From Asterionellopsis glacialis (Eukaryota; Bacillariophyta; Plagiogrammaphyceae; Rhaphoneidales; Asterionellopsidaceae), in contig WKLE02003521.1 of the NCBI GenBank assembly GCA_014885115.2, positions 1 through 10,562 of the forward strand: a stretch of DNA of 10,562 nucleotides, in the 5' to 3' direction. The notes below the pieces were generated by a model. The model searched no databases, was not told the origin of the DNA, and was given only the letters and a program-made list of their open reading frames with translations. The position numbers and the translations under genes are program-made. This document shows positions 1 through 9,500 of this stretch, piece after piece; the first letter of the stretch is position 1, and every line of letters begins with the position of its first letter.

Positions 1-1999
1 AGACACTAGCACTACACTTAACAATTAGGGTGCATAACTCTAATATACAATGATATAACCAATTTATTGTAGATGAATTCCTTACTTATTTAATGCTGTT
101 TGAAATACCAATTATAGATTATAGTAGAAAATATTCCTTGTTCTTTTCTTTGCATCATTTGATATTACAAAAACTGTTGTTGTTTAATTCTTTCTTTTCA
201 GTAAAGGAAATGATCATTAGCAGATACCTGTATATGTAAAATTAGAATATCAGGGTTGTTCAATATAGTTATTGAAAAAGTCATCTTGATAGATATACTT
301 GTTGATATTGTAATTTCCTATCCTGGGTCCTGGTGTGTGGATAGCACAAATTGTTTGTCCTAATAATATGTGTATTTTTATAATTTTACTAAGAAGAGAG
401 AAGACTTTGCCATTCCGCTGTAAAAAAGCTTTTACAAGCACAGAATGTATATAGGAGGAGGGTATTGACTGCTGACTAATTGTTCATCTAGTTTTATTTC
501 TATATTTTCCTTTTGCAATGCTTCAAATGGTAGCTGTAGCCTGGTCTAATGATGAGGAATGGTTGGAAGTTGGGAAAGATCCTGATTTCTGCTTTCTTGA
601 TTAAAGTGGAACATAAGTATTATAAAACACAACAATAAGAATATGACAAACTCTTAGGGTTCCTCCTTGTCCTTACATGGGCAAAATATTAGTACTACAC
701 TGTGTTTAGCTACATTTATTTGGTGATTATTGGTAAAGTAGAAATGGATATCAGAAGTACTGCTCTTATTTTCTTTCTTATAATGTTAATATTTAAAAAT
801 AAGAACTACAGAAAACAAGGGTATAGTATGTGGTGTATTTAGTAAGGCTTACATCAGGAAGCAGATAAGAAGCAGACCTAATTACCATAATTGTTCTTTT
901 TTGCAAGTATACACTTGGCATTCAAGATCAATAGAAGTCTCTGGGCAAAAGGTGAAATTATAAAAAATACCCTTGGCACTACCAGCACTTAATATCTAGT
1001 ACTTTTAAATCTTTGTTGGTGCTGCTTGATACTGCAGGATTGATGCAAGTTTTGTATTTGATTTTTTCTTTGCAATTAACAAACCTGTGTTAGATTAATT
1101 CTATCTCCTCCCTTCTACTTCTTGAGCAAAGTTTTTTTATCCATTACCTGTAGATTAGTGTACATTACTTCAACTCAGGTACACATGATCTTTATCCTTC
1201 CTTCTACTTGGTGGGTAAAGTCATGATTTCAATCAAAATTAGGAGGCTGTACTTAGCTATAACTGTTTTATTGACTTTTCATGTTTCTTTTTCTTGTCTT
1301 TGGATTGGTCATACAGTCCTGAACACCATCTCACACAAATCTCCATGAAAAAAGATGTATTAGTGAGTTATTAGATTATAACCTAAATATAACTAGGATG
1401 TTAACTGTTACAAAAACAGTACTCTCACTTGCTCACTTCTTTGTGCATTTTTGTTACTAGAAAAAACAAAGAGAGAATATTCATATTTTTTGAGATGGGG
1501 TGGTCACATAAACAGCTTAAGATGCAAGGTATTTTATTGGTCAAGATTTTGTATACACAGAACTTTTTTTGTGCAAGCCAATACAAGTGGACAAAAGTAA
1601 AAGCTAATTTACTCATACAATGGAATTTAGATACATAAGAGATAATACATTTATAACTATCTGAAAAAATGGGGGTTAAAGGGTTCAGAGGATGTTATGG
1701 AAAAAGAGACACAAAAGGGACCATTTAGTATGAAAAGTACAAAGTCACTCGCTTGTTTATAGGATATCAACAAAGACTGTAAAAATATTAAAAAGCCCTT
1801 GCTATGATGAAACACTAAAAATAAGACAAAAAGATTCTCTGGAGACTCTGTAAACTTGAAATAGATATAGTTTCTAAATTGCTATACAACAATTACAAAA
1901 ATTGCCATATATGTTCTTTGCTGAAAAGCCCTTTTAAGGATTCAAAATCAATGTTTTAGCACAGTATTTTAGTGGAATTTTAAATTCTTTATATAGTAG
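1..1999. other. AT-rich intergenic stretch, nothing recognisable
   Basis: The composition is strongly AT-rich (64 G/C in the first 240 bases). No frame exceeds about 70 codons and no RNA gene signature was seen. A weak direct similarity exists between two stretches near 1111-1133 and 1199-1221, both beginning CTTCTACTT and ending AAAGT. The first bases (ACTAGCACTACACTTAAC) resemble the hexamer words seen later, so another array may begin left of the window. Confidence 0.6.
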
Positions 2000-2435
2000 T
2001 AACAACAAAAGACAGGCATACAGTACCTTCAGCAGAAACAACAAGAGGCAGGATGTAGAAAGTCTTTATACAACCACAGCCGCAAGCCCCAAGAATAACA
2101 ACAAGTAAGCCTCAACAGCAATAAGTCCTAACACCACCACCATCAAATAAAAGTAAATCTAATATTTTATGTGTGTCTACATACTACAGTAGGGCCCATA
2201 ATTAAGTATAAAAATGGTTTATGGTCAGAGCAGATCATCAAAGAAGCAATATTATCACCCCCAGCACAAAAGAACACCTTCATCAATTTAATCCATTGTC
2301 AACACAACCAGCAAGAACAATCCAATTTCCTTCACCATCGCCACTTTTACCTTTCACTATGACCTTCAGCTACATCAGTAAAAAAGCAAATACCAACATT
2401 GACATTCACAATAATTAAAGTTGGTTAGCTGAATG
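2000..2435 (+). other. A/C-rich (CAA/CAG/CAC) low-complexity tract, no gene seen
   Basis: The plus strand is enriched in AACAAC, CAGCAA and CACCACC words without clean periodicity. It grades into the hexamer array at 2436. Short frames at 2171-2418 are out of phase with each other and match nothing known. Confidence 0.55.
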
Positions 2436-2510
2436 GCAAGAGCAAGAGCAAGAGCAGTAAGAGTAAGAGCAGTAAGAGCAAGATCAAGATCAAGATCAAG
2501 ATCAAGAGCA
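2436..2510 (+). repeat. Hexamer array (GCAAGA/TCAAGA)
   Basis: About twelve 6-bp units: three GCAAGA, then GTAAGA/GCAGTA variants, then four TCAAGA. The minus strand reads as alternating Leu/Asp/Ala codons and the frame is open only through this repetition. Confidence 0.9.
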
Positions 2511-2757
2511 GCAACACTAATAATACCAAAAACACTAACAACAGGACTACTGTAACAACACAACTAATAACACTATAAACTATGATAAAATTCAAAAGTT
2601 CCAGTTCTCATCATGTGAACAGGTCCAAAAAAAGGCTGAACACTATATTTTCTGTGTGCACTTAAACAAGATAGAGGGGCCTGAAGCAGGAGCAGCATGG
2701 ACCTGCTTGGAATAACTGCCCCCTTGGGCCAATAAGCTAGCAAGATGCAAATACTAA

Positions 2758-2823
2758 ACTAGCATGACTAGCATAACTAGCAGCACTAAGAACACTAACA
2801 ACAAGAATACTAACAACAAGAAT
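2758..2823 (+). repeat. Short tandem repeats of 9 and 15 bp (ACTAGC/ACTAAC type)
   Basis: Three 9-bp units (ACTAGCATG, ACTAGCATA, ACTAGCAGC; 2758-2784) are followed by two perfect 15-bp units ACTAACAACAAGAAT (2794-2808 and 2809-2823). They share vocabulary with the larger array at 3820-4083 and lie on the same strand. Confidence 0.85.
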
Positions 2824-2841
2824 ATTAAGAAGAACACTACA

Positions 2842-2873
2842 GTTCACACACACCAATGTTCACACACACCAAT
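2842..2873 (+). repeat. Perfect 16-bp tandem duplication
   Basis: GTTCACACACACCAAT occurs twice in direct succession (2842-2857 and 2858-2873). It sits between the ACTAGC/ACTAAC-type repeats and palindromic copy A. The second copy runs into AATAAA followed by a GT-rich stretch, which resembles a poly(A) signal, but no plus-strand gene precedes it. Confidence 0.9.
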
Positions 2874-2895
2874 AAAAAAGTTTGTGTTCCTTAGC

Positions 2896-2956
2896 CAAGC
2901 TTGAAATTTTGCCCTTTTTTAAGAAATTCCAAGCTTGATTTTAAATTGTTTCTTAT
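2896..2956 (+). repeat. Dispersed palindromic repeat, copy A
   Basis: Arms CAAGCTTGAAATTT (2896-2909) and AAATTCCAAGCTTG (2924-2937) pair at 13 of 14 positions around a 14-base loop. TGTTTCTTAT (2947-2956) follows, as in copy B. The 16-mer GCCAAGCTTGAAATTT (2894-2909) is also found perfectly inverted at 3766-3781. Confidence 0.8.
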
Positions 2957-3738
2957 ATGGCATATTTATCTTATTTATAGTCAGAAAATTTAGTTGCTGT
3001 GAGTTGTTCCAGCTCTCTAAGTGAGACAGAAGTCACATTTTTGATCTGTCCTCCACATGCAGATTCTACATAATTGTACCAGTATGTCTGATTGTTGCAA
3101 GATTTGATTTTTTTCTTGTCTTGCATGCACGCATAATATTGGGGAGAATTTACAATGACAAAAAAATGCTGTTTACATGCTACAATCAGCCAAAACAAAT
3201 ATGACACCCCACCTAATGCATGGGATGTACCTATATTGGAACTGGCATGTTAAAAGATTACAAAAAAGGGCAACCTGAGGCTTGAAATATGGTTAATTAT
3301 TGTTCTGTTGTCAAAGCCACTTTCTTTGTGATTGCACAAAATGGCCAAATTTAATTAACAATTAACCATTTTGGAGGCTGATATTGTTCCATATGACTAA
3401 AACAAAGATGGCGATTTGACTGGTATTGTCATTGGTAGTTGTAAAAAGGTTGATTGTTATGATTTTTTGTGATTTTCAGCATTGTCAATGTGCTGTGCAG
3501 GTGCTGCAGAGTCTAGCACACATATCTGATTCAAAACTGGGAGTCATGGAGAATCTGAAGTGCCTAATGCATACAGAAAAGTTTTCTGCATGGATTACCA
3601 TTTTGGGGATGCACCACAGGGGAAAAACATTATATAGCAAGTAAATTGGGGAGGAGATGGTAAACGTTAAAATTTATTTATGTTCTTTTGTATTTTTGAC
3701 ATCATAATTACATCATAAATAAGAAAACTTGCTTATTG
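2957..3738. other. Gene-free spacer between the two palindromic repeats
   Basis: No recognisable coding sequence. Two short frames (minus about 2971-3249, plus about 3426-3644) lack ATG starts and show no known motif. Inverted words are present: ATGGTTAATT (3289-3298) with AATTAACCAT (3360-3369), and CAAAATGG (3337-3344) with CCATTTTG (3366-3373). A decayed mobile element is possible, but nothing identifies one. Confidence 0.5.
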
Positions 3739-3802
3739 CAAGCTTTTTTTTTCTGATTTTTTAAGAAATTTCAAGCTTGGCAAAAATTGGCCTGTTTCTT
3801 AT
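3739..3802 (+). repeat. Dispersed palindromic repeat, copy B
   Basis: It contains CAAGCTT, then TTTTTTAAGAAATT, then TCAAGCTTG, then TGTTTCTTAT. The blocks are in the same order as in copy A at 2896-2956, with one mismatch over the 23-base core and small length differences between blocks. In this copy the left arm has decayed to a T-run, so the hairpin is weaker. The hexamer array starts about 20 bases to the right. Confidence 0.75.
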
Positions 3803-3819
3803 TGGTGCGTATGGACTAC

Positions 3820-4083
3820 AAGAACAAGAACACTAGCAAGAACGCTAGACTGGCAAGAACACTAACACTAACACTAGCGCTAGCTAGCGCTAGCAAGAAC
3901 ACTAGCATGAGCACTAACACTAACACTAGCAAGAACACTAGCAAGAACATTACCACTAACACTAACACTAACACTAGCAAGACCATTACCACTAACACTA
4001 GCAAGAACACTATAACTAACAAGAACACTAACACTAACAAGAACACTAACTCTAACAACAACATTACCACTAACAACAACAAA
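3820..4083 (+). repeat. Degenerate hexamer array (ACTAAC/ACTAGC/AAGAAC)
   Basis: About 265 bp are made almost wholly of 6-bp words: ACTAAC occurs 13 times and ACTAGC 7 times by hand count, mixed with AAGAAC and ATTACC. Higher-order blocks recur, for example ATTACCACTAACACTA. Long frames are open on both strands (Asn/Thr/Ser/Lys on plus, Leu/Val on minus) only because the unit is a multiple of three without stops in those phases. I read it as a minisatellite-like array, not a gene. Confidence 0.9.
3874..3893. repeat. Perfect 20-bp palindrome inside the hexamer array
   Basis: Two tandem copies of the self-complementary 10-mer CTAGCGCTAG give a perfect 20-bp palindrome. It includes the only CpG-containing words of the array core and could extrude as a cruciform or hairpin. 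Confidence 0.85.
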
Positions 4084-4090
4084 ATCAGCT

Positions 4091-4473
4091 CTTGAAAATC
4101 ACAAGAACTAGTAAAGTATCATAGTACTAAAAGCAACCAACAGATGACCATACAACTGTCACAAATAGCAGCAACTTCCAGTAGGCTCTCGTCCCCAGCA
4201 ACATTTCTCATATTTTAATCATTCACACCAAGCATTGTAATCAGGAGATGAGACCAGAACACACCACAAATTTAATTTGACTTGACAATTCACCCACATC
4301 ACCAACATGCCTACTACAACAGAAGTTCAAATGGGTTATCAAAGCGCCTCGCATCAACAAACTGGACTGTGGTTTTATCTATCAGAACAGCGTGAAATAT
4401 ATCCTCCACCTAGTCTCTAGAGAGTGAAAAAAAGACTAAAAGAAGAAAATTAGATTGTAGACCCCATCCCATT
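4091..4473. other. SCC2 3' flank, no gene seen
   Basis: This stretch is A/C-rich on the plus strand, with no reading frame of note. No canonical AATAAA is found on the minus strand just after the SCC2 stop, so the polyadenylation site cannot be placed. A 10-bp palindrome TCTCTAGAGA lies at 4414-4423. Confidence 0.6.
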
Positions 4474-4500
4474 ATCAAGACTATCAAGACTATCAACACT
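4474..4500 (+). repeat. 9-bp triplication abutting the SCC2 stop codon
   Basis: Three tandem 9-mers (ATCAAGACT, ATCAAGACT, ATCAACACT) end at 4500, which is the last base of the minus-strand TAA (4500-4502). They would form the first bases of the SCC2 3' untranslated region. The word ATCAAG is also the unit of the array at 2436-2510. Confidence 0.85.
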
Positions 4501-6518
4501 TAGTCACTTTCGTCCTCTTCCTCTTCCTCTTCACCTACTGAGCTGTGAGTACGTTTTCGCACACGATGATTCTCGCCTGATGATTCATCCCCACTATCGT
4601 CCGGTTTCATGTCATCGACAGATCTCATGATTTGTCGGAATTCTGCGTACTGTCTAACAAGAGCATCTTTGTCATGCACTGAAGCTATGACACTCCCGTT
4701 GAATGCTGGCATCGAGTCTGGTACACAAATAGCTTTATCAGCAATACGTTCCTTCCTATTCGGATCAAATTCGATACATCGGGTTTCACTTAGGTTGTAT
4801 GCTTTTTGAAGAAATTCTTTGAGTCGCAAAAGAAGCACTATGGATGCCCCCTCGGCGCACAAATCTGCAAATTCAGCAATATCAAAACCAGATTTCAACA
4901 TTGCAACAACTCCCTGTGAACGACTAGGATGTTTTAATTTGGACGCTTGTTCCAATTCATCTTCCTCGTCAACACTATCGTCAACTTCATCAGCAGGAGC
5001 AAGTCCATGTGGACGAAGGAAAGTAGCTAGTCTATCTAAAAGCTGTGCACCGTGTAAAGTGGCATTGCTCGAAATATTGTAAATGATAAAGAGGGGATCG
5101 TTTGCAGTATTATACGGCAGATGTGCTAGTACCTGAACTGCAAAGGAAAGGAGTGGCAACTTTTCAACATAGCTATCCTCCGACTTTGATTCATTGTTTT
5201 TCTTTCTACGGCGACCATCATCATCTTCACCTTCTCCTACCTCAAAAAGACCAAGAAGACTTCTGTAAAGTCCCTCACGTTGTTTCCTACTACTGCGGAT
5301 ACTTTCTTTGAAGATCTGACCAAAGATCGATTCGACCTTATCGCCATTCAGACCCTGACGAATTAGGACAGCAGTAACATCCATATCTGGATAGACTGTT
5401 CTTTGAAAAACAAATGCCTTCTTCACTCCTGCGCAGACCCGCTGCCTCAGCATATCAGGACGTTTCTCACCTTCAGTAATCAAAAGCCGCAACGCCAAAG
5501 AACGAATGGCATTTGCTTCAACGTCGCCCTGAAGTGCGAAAAGATACGGTACAGTTTCCATGGGGTTGATCAGGCCCTGTCGAAGAAGATGACCAAGAAG
5601 ATCCAGAACAGCAAGACGAATTTTTGCATTTTGGTCTGTTGTCATTTGGAATAAGCGGAGGGAATGTTTGCTTAGCACTCCACCAACAAGAGTAGCATCT
5701 CCGTCTTGATCACCGGATATCTTTTTCGACAAAGTGATTCCTTTCTTTGAATCCAGTTTGGCCTTTGCCTCACCACTTTCAACTCGCTTTTCTTCGGTAA
5801 GAAGGATGTCTCTCCAGCATCGAAGAGCATCAAGCTGTATATCCACAGGCGAATCCTCTGCCATTACCTCAGCAATCACCCCCCGTTGTTGTGCATCTAG
5901 CATGACACGTGGCTGTGATGCAAAGAGCGCCCCCAAAGCCCGAAGAGCAGCACATTTGGTTGGGGTATCTTGTTTCTCTAGGTAAGTGGAAAACACATCA
6001 TAGCAGGCAAAGTGAATGTTCAACCATGAAATTTCACTCGCAGAGACATCTACAATCATTATTTCATCCTCAGTGTTGCCTTTTGCGGGATCAACATGAC
6101 GACAAATAGCTCCCATGACGCTAAGCGCCCGATGAACATTATTCCGGACTTTCACTGTCACCGAAGAGAAGTCATCTGTCAAATCAATATTTTTTGTCAG
6201 GTATCCATAAAATGTTTTAGCAAGTTTCATTAGCTGGAATTGTAAAGGTCCCGAAGGGTCAGCATCACGGTGGTGTGCTAATCCAGCAAGGGTGCGAATC
6301 GCAAAAGACAGAGCTCCACTGCCAAAGTTGTAGCAAATCTTTACCAAGTCAGTAGGAACTGACCCTTGACTTAGTTGAATAACTTCCGTTCTTTCCATAA
6401 TGGGAGTAAGCCGACTTAGTATGTCACAAACTGCACTGACGATAGCAGCTTCATCATCCATGGGTAAGTCGTTATCGGCTTTGAGATACGGCAGCATGGG
6501 ATCAATGTGACTTATCAC
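4500..6518 (-). other. SCC2: SCC2 exon 3 (672 codons plus TAA: Nipped-B C-terminal domain)
   Basis: Spliced residues 1222-1893. The family landmark SVMGAICRHVD is at about residues 1354-1364. The Nipped-B C-terminal domain follows (5669-5064). Later, LLLRLKEFLQKAYNLSETR matches a conserved helix near the end of NIPBL. An acidic insert (about 1733-1743) and an acidic tail (1884-1893, with six consecutive Glu) bracket this part. A charged, Lys-rich loop (about 1648-1668) interrupts the HEAT domain where family members vary in length. The exon has no internal stop or frameshift. Confidence 0.92.
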
Positions 6519-9500
6519 CTACAGCAGTGAGGTATTAGTGAAAGAGAGGAATATTACTCATATGCTTAGTGAATATTTACAAACGAAAAATGGATACAAA
6601 CTACGCATAAGATGCAGACACGTACCAGAACAGGAGTTACCCGAGCAAAGACAGCAATTGTTCTCAAAATAGCAACCAACTGACTTGAAAATTCATCTTT
6701 AGAATCAGGGCGATCTTCTTCCAGCCCAACAAGATCCTCTATTAAAGCTTCCACAATCAAAGAACAATGTTTCTTTGAACTATCTTGCCTTTTTCTTCTT
6801 TCTGATGCTTTTCGCCCTTTATCAGTATCTGCGAAACCGAATAACATTTCCTTGAGGAGGTGTTCCAAAGAGTCGTTGGTACCTGCAGACTTCACAACAC
6901 TGACCATTTGTCCTGCTGCAGCTTTGGCCCGTAAGTGAGCAACTGATACTCCCTGTTTACTACTTTTGCTTTTCTTCCGACGATTACTGCTCACAGAATT
7001 GGCATCAACAATTGGAGTAACCAAGGTTGGTCCTGCAGGATCTTGATTTTGTGCTGCTTGTGGTGGTATTGGGGTAGAAGACGCTCCAGTCTTTGACTTT
7101 GTTGTTCGTGCACTATTTAGAATAGGAATGGCACCACTACCTTCGAGCCAAAGTTCTTGGAAAAGTGCATGTACAAGATCTCTTACATTATCATCTTCCT
7201 TTGGATCCGCCGCTCGTTGCAACATCACTGCACATGCTACTGCAGTGCCTTGGTAGGAGGGATTAGAGACAAGAATGTCACGGAAAATCTTGAGCGTTCG
7301 TTTACGAACACTAACTCCGCTATCATTGAGACGTGCTAGTAAAGGATGATGGAATGCATTGGCTAAGGCTGGTGTTTGAAGTACATAATTGCCAACAAGC
7401 GCTACAGCTGCTTCTCGCACCGAAATTGCCTCATCTTGGAATCTTTGAGAGACAGCGTTTCTCATTTTGACTTGAAGCATGAGTGTTGGATCAGCCTCAA
7501 TCACTTGTGATATTGCTTTTACAGACAACTTTCGAAGAGATGCAACTGATTTGTCGCTCATAAGTTGTACAATAATGCCAAGTAAACGTGGAAATGCGAC
7601 AGCCATATCAGACTTTGTGGCAGCAAATGTCAGCATTAGACGAGAGTTCCCCTCATCAGACAATACAGGTATTGGGTCATTGCTATTCGTAGAGGCATTT
7701 GGAAGATGGGAGAATCCATTAGCAACGCTACTTCCGCCAGATCTGTGCTCCATGTTTACAGATGTACCCCATTGGTCCATATAATGACTTAGTAGAACTC
7801 CTGGATCAAACATAGAAGACCCACCCTTCTTTTTCTTCTTTTCTTTAGTTTCATCCTCAGTTGCCGTTGAATGTCGAAGATCATCCAATTCTTTAATCCA
7901 TTGAGCAAGGAAGAAGTCTTTTGCTGTTTGGATCGTCAGGGATGTAGTTGTCCCAGAAAGATTTGATAAATAGTTCAGTAATAGTTGTCGGAATACATGT
8001 GTTTCATTGACTTCTGCTACACCACCATCTTCTAAAAATTCGGGTGCTCGAAATCTACTTGATTTTCGATTATGATTATTAGTACGCCCATTACCTCCTC
8101 CTCCTACAGCAAAGGCTTGTGTTTGCTCCATTACCATAAGTTGGAGTTGACACTCATCACAAAACCATGATTCAGGTATGGTGTCCCTTGTAACTCCTAC
8201 ACAACTCCCATGGAACCATGCATGACATCGATCACAATCCAACATGAATGTGTCGACAAGTCCAGTCCGTCCACAAAAACAATTATTCACTTCTTTACTA
8301 GGACCATCGCCACCACCACCACCACTCTGCTTGCTGGCAGTATCATTATCAGCAGAAGATTCAACAGCTTTTTCATATCTAGCACGAGACACTTTGAGAG
8401 GTTTTTCTCGATTGGCTTTGAGATTACGAGAAATTTGTGCACAAATTTTGCCAAGTTGTTCAAATGCTGTTGTCATGTATGTTCCCTCCACATGATGAGC
8501 TGCTTTACTTCGGTTTGTATTGATAGAACTAGCACGTAGCAGATCACTACTGAGTCTTCGACAAAGAGAAATCAAAATCATTTCAGCTGCAGGATATTCT
8601 GCCATCATTTGTAATACTAACAAATCATCTACTATATTGGACAGTAGGGGTCGAAATTCCGACGCACCACCGTCTTCACCCTTTCGTGAACATCGATGAA
8701 GTAGTTGAGCTATAAAAAAATCACATACTGATTGACAATTTGCAAGTCCATTCGTAAGTTTCATCGATTGTTCGGTATCTACTGTTGTTGGAGCTGTGTT
8801 GCTGTCATCCATGCCATCTCCCCCAAACGCCGATTGGACTGTTGGCATAACAACACAACATTGTATCATGGCAACAACTAAAGCTGTCATGGCTTGGATG
8901 CACTGTTGTTGATCTGCTGCTTGGACGGATGGACTAGAATTACGTATTGGTGACCGTTTCGGGCTCCTGGACGATGATGCAACAATACCAGTGTTATTAT
9001 TAGTCGCAAAGGACGAAGATGATAAAGGAAAACTTCGTAAGTTTCGTTTGGATGTTGGTAATTTGAGCATGACGGGGAATAAGTCTTCTAAAATGATTGT
9101 ACGGTGTTGGGGGTACTTTCGAAAAACGGCTGTAATCAAGGCAATGGATGAAACTTGAAGCAATCTACATATTGATTCATTCCCCGCTACGGGGTCCATG
9201 CAAAATGTAGACAATGTACTAGAGCATAAGGTAAGGATCGGGCTATCATCAATAGGGACAGCACGGATAAGTATTTCCACTCGTTCCAACAAGACGGAAA
9301 GAGACGCAACAGTGGAAAGGATAGGTTTGTACAACTTTTTCAATTCTCGATTCAGAAGAACATGTCCTGTTGTATTGTTACGATTCTTCTTTGTTTTCTT
9401 TTTCGGTGGCGGACTCGGTGATGATGACGATGTTTTTTGTTTGGTAGGACTTGACGAAGATGATGTCGAAGGACCTAAGAGATGACCTGTTCCATTTATG

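Noticed and set aside
1..2000. Low-GC centromere-like or origin-like region
   Set aside because: Low GC alone is not evidence. No defining element is visible and the region continues beyond the window.
2436..2510. CRISPR-like repeat array
   Set aside because: Units are 6 bp with no unique spacers; this is a simple tandem repeat.
2871..2890. AATAAA followed by a GT-rich stretch as a poly(A) site
   Set aside because: There is no plus-strand gene upstream that it could serve, and such words arise easily in AT-rich DNA.
2971..3249. Minus-strand frame (about 92 codons) containing several Cys, Tyr and Gly residues
   Set aside because: It has no ATG near its beginning (it opens after a stop at 3250-3252), matches no family I recognise, and sits in AT-rich repeat-flanked DNA. 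It could be a decayed fragment, but that cannot be supported.
3426..3644. Plus-strand frame of about 72 codons
   Set aside because: Its beginning is TTG rather than ATG, no motif is recognised, and there is no neighbouring exon that would join it.
3820..4083. Interstitial telomere-like array (minus strand reads GTTAGT repeats)
   Set aside because: The word differs from the common TTAGGG type, lacks G-runs, and is mixed with AAGAAC and ATTACC words that no telomerase template would produce.
3811..4095. Plus-strand Asn/Thr/Ser/Lys-rich frame from an ATG at 3811 (about 94 codons), and the Leu/Val-rich frame opposite
   Set aside because: Both frames are open only because the hexamer words lack stops in those phases. 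The plus frame switches phase within the repeat, so no codon-level constraint is visible. The hydrophobic minus frame is the complement of the same words.
7479..7784. Plus-strand frames inside the SCC2 exons (for example 7479-7784, 8210-8539, 9198-9485)
   Set aside because: They are shadows of the conserved minus-strand coding sequence and resemble no known protein.
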